This document shows, piece after piece, positions 16,188 through 25,629 of a DNA stretch of 64,000 bases. A program made the position numbers and the translations under genes. Origin of the DNA: Oscillospiraceae bacterium (GTDB lineage Bacteria > Bacillota > Clostridia > Saccharofermentanales > Saccharofermentanaceae); assembly GCA_900176545.1 (NCBI GenBank), contig FWXP01000003.1, forward strand, positions 310,001 to 374,000, written 5' to 3'. The notes under the pieces were generated by a model. That model was not told where the DNA came from. It ran no database searches and saw nothing but the letters and a program-made list of their open reading frames with translations. Every line of letters starts with the position of its first letter. Position 1 is the stretch's first letter.

Positions 16188-18104
16188 ATGCCAATATTAA
16201 GTGTCGACAATATATCATTGCATTATGGAGAACGCCGCCTCCTTGACGGCGTCTCTTTCATGGTGAACGAAGGAGATAAGATAGCCTTCATCGGGAATAA
16301 CGGTGCGGGTAAGTCCACTTTGTTCAAGATAATCAAGGGTACCATTAAGCCTGATGAAGGTAAGATAATAAGGCACGGTAATACTATCGTAGGCTTTCTG
16401 TCCCAGAATATGGATGAGCAGGACCTGTCAGGATCAACGCTCAAGCCTCAAAAGCTCATAGATATCGAAGAGAGAAAGACTGCTCTTGAATATGAGATAG
16501 CTGCCGCAGGTGAAGACGAAGCTAAGCTCAAGCCGCTTATGGATGAGTATTCAAGGGTCACTGCGGAATATGAGGCTATGGGCGGATACGATTACGATCA
16601 CAGGATGGCAGACGCTCTTGCGGGATTAGGTCTCACGGGTCTTTCCGAGAGGACTGATCTTACGACTTTATCGGGAGGAGAGAAGATGCGAGTTTGCCTT
16701 GCGCAGCTCATTGTAGCTCATCCTGATATCCTTATGCTCGACGAGCCTACCAACCACCTTGATATCGAAGCCATAGAGTGGCTTGAAGATTTCCTGTCCT
16801 CTTACGGCGGAGCAGTATTCGTCATATCTCACGACAGACACTTTATCGATAAAGTTGCAAACAGGGTAATTGAGCTTCAGGACGGATCTATCCGTTGCTA
16901 TAAGGGCAATTACGATGACTATAAGGTCCAGAAGGAAGAATTCCTGAAGACTCAGGAAGCATATATAGCTAATCTCTCGGCAGAACTTGAGCACCAGATG
17001 GACGTCAAGCAGACGATGCTCTCTCACAGGAACATCTCCGGATATCACCAGAGAGAGAAGATGGTCGATAAGCTTGAGGAAGTGCTTGCAAGAGAGAAAG
17101 CAAAGCTCCCTTCAGGTGCCACATCCATGAGCTTCACTGTCGTTCCCGAGGAGCGAAGCGGAGCAGAGGATAAGATACTGCTGCAGGTCAAAGATGTCAG
17201 CAAGAACTATGACGACGATCCTTTCTTGTTCGAGCACGTCTCCTTTGAACTCAAGGCTAATCAGAAGATATTCCTCGCAGGTCCCAACGGCTGCGGTAAG
17301 TCTACTCTTCTTACTATGCTCATGGGTCGCCAGGGAGGCTTCGACGGATCCGTATTTATTGCTTCCTCTGCAAGCGTAGGCTATATGGAGCAGTTCGTTC
17401 CTTTCGAAGACGAGAGCCTCTCATGCTTTGATGAACTTATCTCAAGAAGTGATCTTACTAATACAGAGGCAAGAAGCATGCTCGCCAGGTTCGGCTTCAG
17501 AGGAGAAGATGCACTCAAGACCATTAATGTGTTGTCAGGAGGAGAGAGATCCAGGCTCTATCTTTGCTGTCTCCTTCAGGAAAAGCCCGATATCTTGTTT
17601 CTCGATGAGCCTACTAACCATCTGGATATCGATTCAAGAGAAGTCCTTGAGGATGCTCTGACCGCATATAACGGTGCGATCATCTGTGTCAGCCACGACA
17701 GGTTCTTCATAGATAAGTGTGCAGATCAGATACTTGGCTTTAATAACGGTACCGCTAAGCTTTATGACAAGTATTCCTACTATCGAAAGGATGTTGCCAA
17801 GAATACAGTTGCTGCTCCCATAAAGGAAGAGAAGAAGGAAGAGGAGAAAGTTTCCAGGGAGACCGAAGCTAAGAAAGAGTCCAGAAATAAGGCTGCTGAC
17901 CGTAAGGAAGCCGCTAAGAGACGCGCCAGGATCAGTGCCATCGAGAAAGAGATAGAGGTATTGGAAGGTGAGCAGAAGGAACTTGAAGCAACATTTACTT
18001 CAGGTGCCGGCGCTGAAGAATACAATAAGTACGCAGCCAATGCCGAGAAGATAGAATCCCTCTATACGGAGTATATGCTCCTTACCGAAGAGGAAGACTC
18101 GTAA
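16188..18104 (+). CDS. ABC-F family ATPase (ribosome-associated type)
   Basis: A 638-residue protein with two ABC domains and no membrane part. Domain 1 has GNNGAGKST, LSGGEKMR and LDEPTNHLDIEAIEWLE; domain 2 has GPNGCGKST, LSGGERSR and LDEPTNHLDIDSREVLE. Between them is the charged helical linker typical of ABC-F factors. A Lys/Glu-rich coiled-coil tail (about 545-635) follows, as in Uup/YdiF-type members. Such proteins bind the ribosomal E site and relieve stalled states; some give antibiotic resistance. I see no feature proving a resistance role. It begins ten bases after ridA, with a weak ribosome site, and is probably co-transcribed with it. Confidence 0.9.
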   Translation: MPILSVDNISLHYGERRLLDGVSFMVNEGDKIAFIGNNGAGKSTLFKIIKGTIKPDEGKIIRHGNTIVGFLSQNMDEQDLSGSTLKPQKLIDIEERKTALEYEIAAAGEDEAKLKPLMDEYSRVTAEYEAMGGYDYDHRMADALAGLGLTGLSERTDLTTLSGGEKMRVCLAQLIVAHPDILMLDEPTNHLDIEAIEWLEDFLSSYGGAVFVISHDRHFIDKVANRVIELQDGSIRCYKGNYDDYKVQKEEFLKTQEAYIANLSAELEHQMDVKQTMLSHRNISGYHQREKMVDKLEEVLAREKAKLPSGATSMSFTVVPEERSGAEDKILLQVKDVSKNYDDDPFLFEHVSFELKANQKIFLAGPNGCGKSTLLTMLMGRQGGFDGSVFIASSASVGYMEQFVPFEDESLSCFDELISRSDLTNTEARSMLARFGFRGEDALKTINVLSGGERSRLYLCCLLQEKPDILFLDEPTNHLDIDSREVLEDALTAYNGAIICVSHDRFFIDKCADQILGFNNGTAKLYDKYSYYRKDVAKNTVAAPIKEEKKEEEKVSRETEAKKESRNKAADRKEAAKRRARISAIEKEIEVLEGEQKELEATFTSGAGAEEYNKYAANAEKIESLYTEYMLLTEEEDS

Positions 18105-18187
18105 GGAAACTCTCACATTTTATTAACAATTAACCTTCGGTGAAGATGTTATAATTATTTTATAACTTTCCGGAAGGTTATATCGGT

Positions 18188-19837
18188 ATGGCATCTGGTT
18201 GCAAAGATTATATCCTTGAACACTTCTCCGAAGCTTTGGAGAACGGATGCATATTCCCTTTTTTCCATCCTATCTATCGTACGATGACAGGCAAGATCAC
18301 CTGCGCAGAAGCGTTGGCGCGTTGGAGCGATCCTCAGTACGGGCTTTTATCTCCGGCGGATTTTATTACTATACTTGAAGATGATGGTTTGATCTTCGAT
18401 CTTGATATGACCATCTTGGAGAAGGCCTGTAAGATGTACTCGGATCTTAAGGGGGCAGGGCACCTTTTGCATTCTTTCTCCGTTAATCTCTCCAGACAGG
18501 ATTTTAAGCACGAAGAACTCTTTGACAGAGTCAATCAGATCCTTGCTTCTTACGATGTGCCTCATGAGTCGATCAAGCTTGAGATAACAGAGAGCTTGAT
18601 GCTGGAGGATCTTGAATCGTTCAAACGAACTTTTACGAGGTTTACCGATGCGGGATATACGGTATGGATAGATGACTTCGGAAGCGGATATTCTTCTCTT
18701 AACATGCTCCAGAATTACAGCTTTGATCTTCTGAAGCTTGATATGCTCTTCCTTCGTGATTTCTCCGAGCAGAAGAAAAAGATGATCGCATCTGTTATAA
18801 ATCTTTCCAAATCCCTGGGCTTTCATACGTTGGTAGAAGGCGTAGAGGAGAAGGAGCAGCTGGAATTTCTTCGTGATGCCGGTTGTGAAGCTGTTCAGGG
18901 TTACCTTCTGGCCAAGCCTTTATCAGGTCAGGAACTGTCAGATCTTTTTGAAGATCAGCCTTCTTTAGTAGAGGCTCTTGAAGACAAATACTATTGGAAC
19001 AGTATAGGCCAATTGAATCTTCTAAGCGCAAATCCTTTGGAAGAGTTCGAAGGAGAGCAAGACCTCTATGCTTCTAACCGGGTGGCACTTCTTGAGATCA
19101 GTCAAGAGTCCATGAAGTATGTCTATGTTAATAAGAGTTATTTGGATTGCATAGTGGAACTGGGTTATCCTTCTTTGGAAGACCTTGAAGACGCATTCAA
19201 TAACAGAAAGAGCGATCAGTATCTGATGCTCAAGAAGATGATGGATGAAGCTGTCGGTACCGGGATGATACGTGAGATAGAATATATCAATAACGATGTC
19301 TTTTACAGGTTAAGAGCAAAGCTTCTTGCAAGGAAGAAAGATCACGCAATGGTCGCATTAAAGCTTTCTACCTTCGACTCTGACCGCGAGATAGAGACTG
19401 CAAAGGAGATGCTAAGTTACGGCAATGCACTCTTCTCCACATATGAATTGGTCGTTATGATCTATCCCGACAGTAATACTGTGAACAGGATATATACGAC
19501 ACATAATCTTCCTGTGTATGACAGAGAAGCAACGATCCATATAAGCCTTCGAAAGTTCTGCGAGGCGGAAGTCGCTCCCGTGGATCAGGAGCGCTATATG
19601 AGATTTCTTGATTTTGATACACTTAAGGACAGGATAAAGGACGGCAAACGAGGATTTATCTCAGGATTTTTCCGCATGTGCTGGGTGCAGGAAAGATACA
19701 ATTGGTATGTAGCTCGTGCGACGCTTCTGCCTTCTGCGGGTGAATTCGCTATCATGCTTACCATACAGGCCCTGCAGCAAAAAGAGAGTGACTGCGTAGA
19801 TCGATTAAGTCATGAACATCCCGAGTTTTTTGTCTAG
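18188..19837 (+). CDS. EAL-domain c-di-GMP phosphodiesterase with C-terminal PAS-like region
   Basis: A 549-residue protein without membrane segments. The EAL domain occupies 10-255 and looks catalytically complete: AEALARW, SVNLSRQDF, LEITES, DDFGSGYSS (loop 6 intact), KLDMLFLRD, VEGVE and QGYLLAKPL. All metal and general-base residues are present. The remaining 290 residues include a PAS-like stretch (about 300-400, SQESMKYVYVNKSYLD) and an unrecognised C-terminal domain. It should hydrolyse c-di-GMP in the cytoplasm under an unknown signal. It stands alone between the ABC-F gene and the leu genes. Confidence 0.88.
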   Translation: MASGCKDYILEHFSEALENGCIFPFFHPIYRTMTGKITCAEALARWSDPQYGLLSPADFITILEDDGLIFDLDMTILEKACKMYSDLKGAGHLLHSFSVNLSRQDFKHEELFDRVNQILASYDVPHESIKLEITESLMLEDLESFKRTFTRFTDAGYTVWIDDFGSGYSSLNMLQNYSFDLLKLDMLFLRDFSEQKKKMIASVINLSKSLGFHTLVEGVEEKEQLEFLRDAGCEAVQGYLLAKPLSGQELSDLFEDQPSLVEALEDKYYWNSIGQLNLLSANPLEEFEGEQDLYASNRVALLEISQESMKYVYVNKSYLDCIVELGYPSLEDLEDAFNNRKSDQYLMLKKMMDEAVGTGMIREIEYINNDVFYRLRAKLLARKKDHAMVALKLSTFDSDREIETAKEMLSYGNALFSTYELVVMIYPDSNTVNRIYTTHNLPVYDREATIHISLRKFCEAEVAPVDQERYMRFLDFDTLKDRIKDGKRGFISGFFRMCWVQERYNWYVARATLLPSAGEFAIMLTIQALQQKESDCVDRLSHEHPEFFV

Positions 19838-19964
19838 ATGCGGGCTTTGTGTTTCTATGATCCCTTATATCAATAATGAACTATAAATACATTGGTATTC
19901 TGTTTGTATTTTAAACTTTTACCAAGTATCCTAATTGTATAGAGAATCGAGGAGGAATCGCCTT

Positions 19965-21245
19965 ATGGGAATGACGATGACTCAGAAGATACTGGCAGCA
20001 CATGCAGGTCTTCAAAGTGTTAGAAGCGGTGAACTTATCGAGGCTAAGCTCGATCTTGTTCTGGGTAATGACGTTACAACTCCCCCTGCAATAAAGGTGT
20101 TCGAGGATATGGGAGCGGATGCCGTATTCGACAAGGATAAGGTCTGTCTTGTTCCCGATCACTTTACGCCCAATAAAGATATAAAGTCGGCTGAACTTAC
20201 AAAGTGCATGAGATGCTTTGCAAGGCAGCAGGAGATATCCCATTATTACGAGCTGGGACAGAAGGAGATGGGTATCGAGCATGTCATCCTTCCCGATAAC
20301 GGCATAGTATTCCCCGGAGATCTTATAATCGGAGCAGATTCACATACATGCACATATGGTGCACTGGGAGCATTCTCAACAGGCGTAGGCTCTACCGATC
20401 TTGCATGTGCCATGGCATCCGGAAGCACCTGGTTCAAGGTGCCCGAAGCTATCAAGGTAGTCCTTAAGGGTAAGCCTTCGGAGTATGTAACAGGTAAGGA
20501 TATAATCCTTCATCTTATAGGATCGATCGGAGTAGACGGAGCGCTCTATAAGTCTTTGGAATTTACCGGAGACGGCGTACATCATCTGTCTATGGATCAG
20601 CGACTTACCATCTGCAATATGGCTATAGAGTGCGGCGGCAAGAACGGGATATTCCCCATAGACGAGGTGACTCTCGAATATATGGAGAAGACCAACAAAG
20701 AGAGATTTATTGAAGGCAGGTATACCTCTTTCTATCCCGATGAGGACGCCGAGTATTCCGAGACTATAGAGATAGATCTTGCTAAAGTGCCTCTTACGGT
20801 AGCTCTCCCGCATCTTCCTTCCAATACAAAGCCTGCATCGGAAGTAGACCTTCCAATAGATCAGGTTGTCATAGGTTCATGCACTAACGGCAGATACGAA
20901 GATATAAAGACAGCTGCAGAGATCTTCCGCGGCAGACATGTCAAAGAGGGGATACGCTGCATTGTGATCCCGGGATCTCAGAGAGTATACAGAAGAGCAC
21001 TGGACGAGGGACTCCTCGCAATATTCGACGATGCGGGATGTGTTATATCCACACCTACATGCGGTCCCTGCCTCGGAGGTCATATGGGTATCCTCGCAGC
21101 AGGAGAGAGATGTGTATCTACCACCAACAGGAACTTTGTAGGCAGGATGGGACATGTTGAATCTGAAGTAATACTTGCGGGCGTCCCTGTAGCGGCTGCT
21201 TCAGCGATAACGGGTAAGGTGGCAACACCTTTTGATCTTAAATAA
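19965..21245 (+). CDS. leuC: 3-isopropylmalate dehydratase large subunit
   Basis: A 426-residue aconitase-superfamily subunit for leucine synthesis, isomerising 2- to 3-isopropylmalate. ATG 19965 follows GGAGGA by eight bases; the TTG 30 bases upstream has no ribosome site. It has [17 protein letters not shown], the cluster cysteine in [11 protein letters not shown], and the pair in [11 protein letters not shown], so the 4Fe-4S ligands are complete. Length fits the LeuC/HacA short type common in Clostridia and archaea. No T-box or other leader is visible in the 127 bases before it. leuD and leuB follow directly; leuA is not in this window. Confidence 0.93.
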   Translation: MGMTMTQKILAAHAGLQSVRSGELIEAKLDLVLGNDVTTPPAIKVFEDMGADAVFDKDKVCLVPDHFTPNKDIKSAELTKCMRCFARQQEISHYYELGQKEMGIEHVILPDNGIVFPGDLIIGADSHTCTYGALGAFSTGVGSTDLACAMASGSTWFKVPEAIKVVLKGKPSEYVTGKDIILHLIGSIGVDGALYKSLEFTGDGVHHLSMDQRLTICNMAIECGGKNGIFPIDEVTLEYMEKTNKERFIEGRYTSFYPDEDAEYSETIEIDLAKVPLTVALPHLPSNTKPASEVDLPIDQVVIGSCTNGRYEDIKTAAEIFRGRHVKEGIRCIVIPGSQRVYRRALDEGLLAIFDDAGCVISTPTCGPCLGGHMGILAAGERCVSTTNRNFVGRMGHVESEVILAGVPVAAASAITGKVATPFDLK

Positions 21246-21256
21246 GGGTGATGAAC

Positions 21257-21754
21257 ATGAAAGTAAAAGGAAATGTATTTAAATACAAGGATAATGTTGA
21301 TACGGATGTCATAATCCCCGCACGCCACTTGACTTCGGCCGATCCCGAGCAGCTGAAGCTTCACTGCATGGAGGATATAGATCCTTCTTTTGTGAATAAG
21401 GTTCAGACAGGCGACATTATGGTGGCAGGGAAGAACTTCGGATGCGGCTCTTCGCGTGAGCATGCGCCCATCGCAATCAAAGCAAGCGGCATATCTCTTG
21501 TTATCGCTTCCGACTTTGCCCGCATATTCTATCGTAATGCCATCAATGTGGGCCTTCCCATAATGGAGTGCCCTGAAGCAGCTGCGGCTATAAAAGCAGG
21601 AGATGAAGTAGAAGCAGACTTCGACACGGGTATCATCACTGATATAACATCCGGTGAGACCTTTACTGCCAAGCCTTTCCCTGAATTTATTAAGAAGATA
21701 ATCGACTGTGGCGGACTGGTAGCATATACAAAGGAAAAGACGGGAGGTAAATAA
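21257..21754 (+). CDS. leuD: 3-isopropylmalate dehydratase small subunit
   Basis: A 165-residue swivel-domain subunit. I start at ATG 21257 ([19 protein letters not shown]), six bases after AAGGGTG; the ATG at 21251 and GTG at 21248 overlap that ribosome site. The substrate loop is [14 protein letters not shown], and [16 protein letters not shown] is the other family signature. It pairs with LeuC to form the active enzyme. It lies 11 bases after leuC and is separated from leuB by one base. Confidence 0.93.
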   Translation: MKVKGNVFKYKDNVDTDVIIPARHLTSADPEQLKLHCMEDIDPSFVNKVQTGDIMVAGKNFGCGSSREHAPIAIKASGISLVIASDFARIFYRNAINVGLPIMECPEAAAAIKAGDEVEADFDTGIITDITSGETFTAKPFPEFIKKIIDCGGLVAYTKEKTGGK

Positions 21755-21755
21755 G

Positions 21756-22856
21756 ATGCCCGATAAGTCATATAAAATAGCAGTCATCCCAGGTGACGGT
21801 ATTGGTCCTGAAGTAACTTCTTCTGCCGTAAAGGTATTGAAAGCGGTATCGGAGAAATTCGGATTTGAATTGAATTTTAGTGAATACAAAGCAGGCGGCT
21901 GCGCCATAGATGAGTTCGGTATTCCGCTTCCTGAAGCGACCCTTGAAGGATGCAAGTCTTCGGATGCTGTGCTCCTTGGTGCCGTAGGAGGACCTAAGTG
22001 GGATAAGGTCGACGCGAAGATAAGGCCCGAGAAGGCACTGCTTGGATTAAGAGCGGGATTAGGCCTTTATTCCAACTTAAGACCTGCGCTTCTCTTCGAG
22101 GAACTTGCATCCGCATCCCCTCTTAAGAATGTAAGTAATATAGATATCCTTATAGTAAGAGAGCTTACGGGCGGCATCTACTTCGGTGAGCACGGAAGAT
22201 ACGACAGCAGCGAACTTCTTTCTGACGGCAGCTCGAAAGGCACCGTCGCCTTCGATACAGAAAGCTACTCTGTAGCGGAGATCGAAAGGATAGTAAGAGA
22301 AGGCTTCAGGTATGCCATGGGAAGGTCTAAGAAGCTTACTTTGGTAGATAAGGCCAATGTACTGGAATCCAGCAGACTCTGGAGAGAAGTAGCGGAGAAG
22401 ATCTCTTCTGAGTATCCTGAAGTCGCTTTGGATTACCTTTATGTAGATAACTGCTCCATGCAGCTTATTAATCGTCCCGAGACATTTGACGTAATAGTTA
22501 CATCAAATATGTTCGGAGATATCCTCTCGGATGAGGCGGGCATGATCACGGGATCTATCGGAATGCTCCCTTCAGCTTCTTTAGGTGCTCCGGGTACCCC
22601 CGGAATGTATGAGCCGGTTCACGGATCGGCTCCTGATATAGCAGGTACGGGCAAGGCTAATCCTCTGGCGACTATCCTGTCCGCAGCTATGCTCCTTCGC
22701 TGGTCGCTTGATGAGACGGAAGCTGCCGACCTCGTAGAAGAAGCGGTGAAGAAGACCTTGAAGGACGGTTTCAGGACCGTAGATATCGCGTCAGGTGACA
22801 GCGATACGGTGCTTGGAACGGAAGAGATAACGGCCAAGGTACTGGAACGAATCTGA
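21756..22856 (+). CDS. leuB: 3-isopropylmalate dehydrogenase
   Basis: A 366-residue beta-decarboxylating dehydrogenase that oxidises 3-isopropylmalate with NAD. Seen: [10 protein letters not shown] at the start, GAVGGPKWD, the [12 protein letters not shown] substrate arginines, [12 protein letters not shown] (the Glu/Leu region that marks LeuB rather than isocitrate dehydrogenase), [21 protein letters not shown], and the NAD loop [22 protein letters not shown] precedes the ATG. It is the last gene of leuCDB, ended by a hairpin shared with the convergent aminotransferase. Confidence 0.95.
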   Translation: MPDKSYKIAVIPGDGIGPEVTSSAVKVLKAVSEKFGFELNFSEYKAGGCAIDEFGIPLPEATLEGCKSSDAVLLGAVGGPKWDKVDAKIRPEKALLGLRAGLGLYSNLRPALLFEELASASPLKNVSNIDILIVRELTGGIYFGEHGRYDSSELLSDGSSKGTVAFDTESYSVAEIERIVREGFRYAMGRSKKLTLVDKANVLESSRLWREVAEKISSEYPEVALDYLYVDNCSMQLINRPETFDVIVTSNMFGDILSDEAGMITGSIGMLPSASLGAPGTPGMYEPVHGSAPDIAGTGKANPLATILSAAMLLRWSLDETEAADLVEEAVKKTLKDGFRTVDIASGDSDTVLGTEEITAKVLERI

Positions 22857-22870
22857 TATAAACGCAATAT

Positions 22871-22905
22871 AAAAGGAACGGGCTTCTATGAAGTCCGTTC
22901 CTTTG
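22871..22905. terminator. Bidirectional terminator between leuB and the aminotransferase
   Basis: AAAGGAACGGGCTT pairs with AAGTCCGTTCCTTT across a short loop. A run of A before it and T after it allow termination of both convergent genes. Confidence 0.8.
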
Positions 22906-22922
22906 TTGTGTGCTTATTGTTA

Positions 22923-24113
22923 TCAGAGAGCTGTCCTGTGCTCGATGCCGAGGTCCTCGGCAACTTTGAAGAAAGCTTCCCTTGAACCTCTTATGGTCCT
23001 CTCGGATACGCAGAAAGCAAGTCTGCAGTAGCCTTCTCCCGAGAAGCTCTTACCGGGTACAAGAAGAAGGTTATACTTGGCGCATGCTGCCGCGAAGTCA
23101 GCATCGCTCATTCCCTTGGGAGTATTCATGAAGATATAAAGAGCTCCTCCGGGCTTAACGGCGTCGAAGCCTGCGTCTACGATGTTGGAGTAGAGGAGAT
23201 TTCTTCTGTGCTCGTAGTTTGCTACGTCTACCTTGGCGTAGAGAGACTTCTCTATGACCTTCTGCCAGATGGCGGGAGCATTAACGCTACCCAAAGTCCT
23301 GTTGGAAAGTACGATGGCACCCGTAAGGTCTTCGTAGTCTGCATTTCGAGGAGATACGAGAGTATATCCTATTCTCTCTCCGGGAAGGGAAAGGGACTTG
23401 CTCCAGGAGAAGCATATAACAAGGTTATCGATATAGGAAAGAGCAGCAGGAACCGTAGCTCCGTCGTATACCAGGTCGATATAAGGCTCATCGGAGATAA
23501 CGTGTATGACGTGATCCTTGGACTTAAGAAGATCATTCAATCCCTTAAGGAGCTCTTCGGGGTAGATGACACCGGAAGGGTTGTTGGGGGAGTTGATGAT
23601 GATCGCCTTTGTCTTAGAGGTAATAGCCTCATCGATCTTCTTAAGGTCGGGCATGAAGTCGTCGCCTGTTGCTACCTTAACGATCTTACCGCCGTGATTA
23701 TCTACATAGTTGTTGTATTCCATGAAGTAGGGGCAGAGTACGATGACTTCGTCTCCGGGATCAAGGAGTGAGTGGAGAACATCGTTCATGGCAGCTGCGG
23801 CACCTACCGTCATGCAGATAGCATCGGAAGTAACTTCTACGCCTGATTCCTCGCTTCTCTTCTTTGCGATGATGCTCCTTGTGGACTCATATCCGCTGTT
23901 GCTCATATAGCCGTGCATACCGGGAGTGGGATTAACGGCGAGGTCTACCAGAGCTTCCGCCACTTCGTGAGGGGGCTCCAAGTCCGGATTACCGATGGAG
24001 AAGTCAAATACCTTATCTTCTCCGTATATTGCCTTAAGGCGATTCCCTTCCTCGAACATCTTTCTTATGGCAGAACCGCCTGCCAGCTTAGCTTTTATGT
24101 TTTCCGAGATCAT
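22923..24113 (-). CDS. PLP-dependent class I/II aminotransferase
   Basis: A 396-residue fold-type I aminotransferase of the AspC/AlaT-like group. It has GNPDLEPP near the start, INSPNNPSG for the PLP ring and carboxylate, DEPYIDLVY, and the Schiff-base lysine in SWSKSLSLPGERIGY; the C-terminal RLAFCVSE carries the substrate-binding arginine. Substrate could be aspartate, alanine or aromatic/branched-chain acids; sequence alone does not decide. It is convergent to leuCDB. The ribosome site AAGGAGAC lies on the minus strand just before the ATG. Confidence 0.88.
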   Translation of the reverse strand: MISENIKAKLAGGSAIRKMFEEGNRLKAIYGEDKVFDFSIGNPDLEPPHEVAEALVDLAVNPTPGMHGYMSNSGYESTRSIIAKKRSEESGVEVTSDAICMTVGAAAAMNDVLHSLLDPGDEVIVLCPYFMEYNNYVDNHGGKIVKVATGDDFMPDLKKIDEAITSKTKAIIINSPNNPSGVIYPEELLKGLNDLLKSKDHVIHVISDEPYIDLVYDGATVPAALSYIDNLVICFSWSKSLSLPGERIGYTLVSPRNADYEDLTGAIVLSNRTLGSVNAPAIWQKVIEKSLYAKVDVANYEHRRNLLYSNIVDAGFDAVKPGGALYIFMNTPKGMSDADFAAACAKYNLLLVPGKSFSGEGYCRLAFCVSERTIRGSREAFFKVAEDLGIEHRTAL

Positions 24114-24211
24114 ATATATAGTCTCCTTATTTGTAATCTTAGGACATTATACAACTAGAAGGGCCGTATAGTATAATCATGCGGAACAGAAGAGATCGTT
24201 GATCTCAAGTG

Positions 24212-24240
24212 TTGACAAATCCTTGTAAGACGTATATCAT
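24212..24240 (+). promoter_or_regulatory. Promoter of the infC-rpmI-rplT operon
   Basis: Perfect TTGACA at 24212-24217, 17 bases, then TATCAT at 24235-24240. Transcription would start near 24247 and run through the attenuator leader. Confidence 0.8.
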
Positions 24241-24246
24241 TACGTA

Positions 24247-24366
24247 GTCAATTAAAGCAGAAATCCGTTTTCTCACCTTAAGCTTCGGCAAAGAGGTTCA
24301 TAGCATGGATACAGAACTAACGACTCTGATCAGTGTTTGGGAACGGATTTCACCGTTCTTTTTTTA
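24247..24366 (+). promoter_or_regulatory. infC operon leader with terminator/antiterminator (L20-type attenuator)
   Basis: The leader ends in an intrinsic terminator, GAACGG / CCGTTC plus eight Ts (24341-24365). Ten bases upstream in the leader, GAAATCCGTT (24260-24269), are a perfect complement of AACGGATTTC (24342-24351), which includes most of the terminator's 5' arm. The two pairings exclude each other. In Bacillus the matching leader is controlled by ribosomal protein L20, the last product of this operon; that regulator is inferred here, the alternative pairing is seen. Confidence 0.8.
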
Positions 24367-24385
24367 TGGTCAGGAGGTGTTAAGT

Positions 24386-24913
24386 ATCGCAAAGCCAAAC
24401 AACGGTAATCAGATGATCAACGACGACATCAAGTTCGATAAGGTCAGACTGATCGACGCAGACGGACAAATGGTTGGAGTTGTCGACCTTGCAGTAGCAA
24501 AGAAGGCAGCTGAAGATGCGGATCTGGATCTTGTTTGTATTTCTCCTAATCCCGAGAATCCTGTTTGTAAGGTAATGGACTACGGTAAGTTCCTTTTTGA
24601 GCAGGGCAAGAGAGAGAAGGAAGCAAGGAAGAAGCAGAAAGAGACCGAGACCAAAGAGATCGGAATCAAGCTCACTACAGATGTCCACGACATCGAGGTC
24701 AAGCAGAAGGCCGTGATCAAGTTCCTTAAGAACGGTGACCGTGTAAAGATCAATATCAGATTCCGCGGCCGTGAGATGGCATACCAGCAGCAGGGCTTTG
24801 GCGTAATGGAGAAGTTCGCTGAAGGTATCGAAGAGTACGGACAGATTGACAAGCAGCCGAAGATCGAGGGTAGAAATATGGTAATGTACCTCGTTCCGAA
24901 GAAGACAAAGTAA
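24386..24913 (+). CDS. infC: Translation initiation factor IF-3, apparent ATC start codon
   Basis: A 175-residue IF-3 with N-terminal domain (INDDIKFDKVRLID), linker helix and C-terminal domain (DVHDIEVKQKAVIKFL, INIRFRGREMAY). The only ATG upstream (24305) lies inside the attenuator before the terminator and would add 27 unrelated residues. A strong AGGAGG (24372-24377) is followed eight bases later by ATC at 24386-24388, exactly where IF-3 proteins begin. IF-3 genes commonly use rare start codons (AUU, AUC, AUA) so that IF-3 limits its own translation; ATC fits that rule. It is first in the infC-rpmI-rplT operon. Confidence 0.93.
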   Translation: MAKPNNGNQMINDDIKFDKVRLIDADGQMVGVVDLAVAKKAAEDADLDLVCISPNPENPVCKVMDYGKFLFEQGKREKEARKKQKETETKEIGIKLTTDVHDIEVKQKAVIKFLKNGDRVKINIRFRGREMAYQQQGFGVMEKFAEGIEEYGQIDKQPKIEGRNMVMYLVPKKTK

Positions 24914-24935
24914 TTAATTACAGGAGGACATAATA

Positions 24936-25133
24936 ATGCCTAAGCAGAAGACACACAGCTCATCAAAGAAGAGATTCAAAGTTACAGGTACCGGTAAGGT
25001 TTTGTATGCACAGGCTTTCCGCCGTCATATCCTCTCCAAGAGACCTACTAAGAGAATGAGACATCTTCGTCACAGCGCAGTTGCATCCGAGGCTAACGCT
25101 AAGGTAATCAGAAAGATGATCCCTTACGCATAA
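24936..25133 (+). CDS. rpmI: 50S ribosomal protein L35
   Basis: A 65-residue basic protein starting MPKQKTHSSSKKRFKVTGTG and ending MIPYA, of normal length for L35, with the family's typical RRHILSKRPTKR stretch. AGGAGG lies upstream. Second gene of the infC operon, 22 bases after infC. Confidence 0.97.
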   Translation: MPKQKTHSSSKKRFKVTGTGKVLYAQAFRRHILSKRPTKRMRHLRHSAVASEANAKVIRKMIPYA

Positions 25134-25180
25134 TAGCGTATATCACTTTAAGTATTCACATTCTTTAGGAGGAAAAATAA

Positions 25181-25534
25181 ATGTCTAGAGTTAAGAGAGG
25201 TATTCGTACCAGAGCACGTCATCATAAGATCATCAAGCAGGCTAAGGGTTACTTCGGTAAGAAGAGCAAGCTTTTCAAGGTTGCTAACCAGGCTGTACTT
25301 AAGTCCGGTAGCTATGCATATCGTGACAGAAGACAGAAGAAGAGGGATTTCAGAAAGCTCTGGATCGCTCGTATCAACGCAGCAGCTCGCCAGAACGGTC
25401 TTTCCTACAGCAAGTTCATGAACGGCCTCAAGGTTGCAGGTGTTGAGCTTGACCGTAAGGTTCTTTCCGATATCGCTATCACAGATCCTAAGGCTTTCGC
25501 TGCACTTGTTGAGCAGGCTAAGGCAGCTCTCTGA
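25181..25534 (+). CDS. rplT: 50S ribosomal protein L20
   Basis: A 117-residue 23S rRNA-binding protein. It has the usual start [17 protein letters not shown], the [14 protein letters not shown] stretch and the [10 protein letters not shown] motif. L20 is needed for early 50S assembly and in Bacillus represses its own operon through the leader RNA. The ribosome site AGGAGG is 9 bases before the ATG. Last gene of the operon, followed by a terminator. Confidence 0.97.
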   Translation: MSRVKRGIRTRARHHKIIKQAKGYFGKKSKLFKVANQAVLKSGSYAYRDRRQKKRDFRKLWIARINAAARQNGLSYSKFMNGLKVAGVELDRKVLSDIAITDPKAFAALVEQAKAAL

Positions 25535-25565
25535 TATCGTAAAAATATCAACAAAACATATAAAC

Positions 25566-25594
25566 GGGATGTCTCACATGAGGCATCCTTTTTG
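25566..25594 (+). terminator. Rho-independent terminator after rplT
   Basis: GGATGTCTCA / TGAGGCATCC stem followed by TTTTTG. Confidence 0.85.
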
Positions 25595-25629
25595 TTTATA
25601 ATCGAGTGGATGTTTAAGGGGGCAGGAAA

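Noticed and set aside
16188-18104. ABC-F gene as an antibiotic resistance determinant
   Set aside because: The linker and tail look like housekeeping Uup/YdiF-type members and there is no resistance-type leader; resistance cannot be claimed from this sequence.
19838-19964. Leucine T-box or other leader upstream of leuC
   Set aside because: No GGTGGTACCGCG element, specifier loop or terminator/antiterminator pair is visible.
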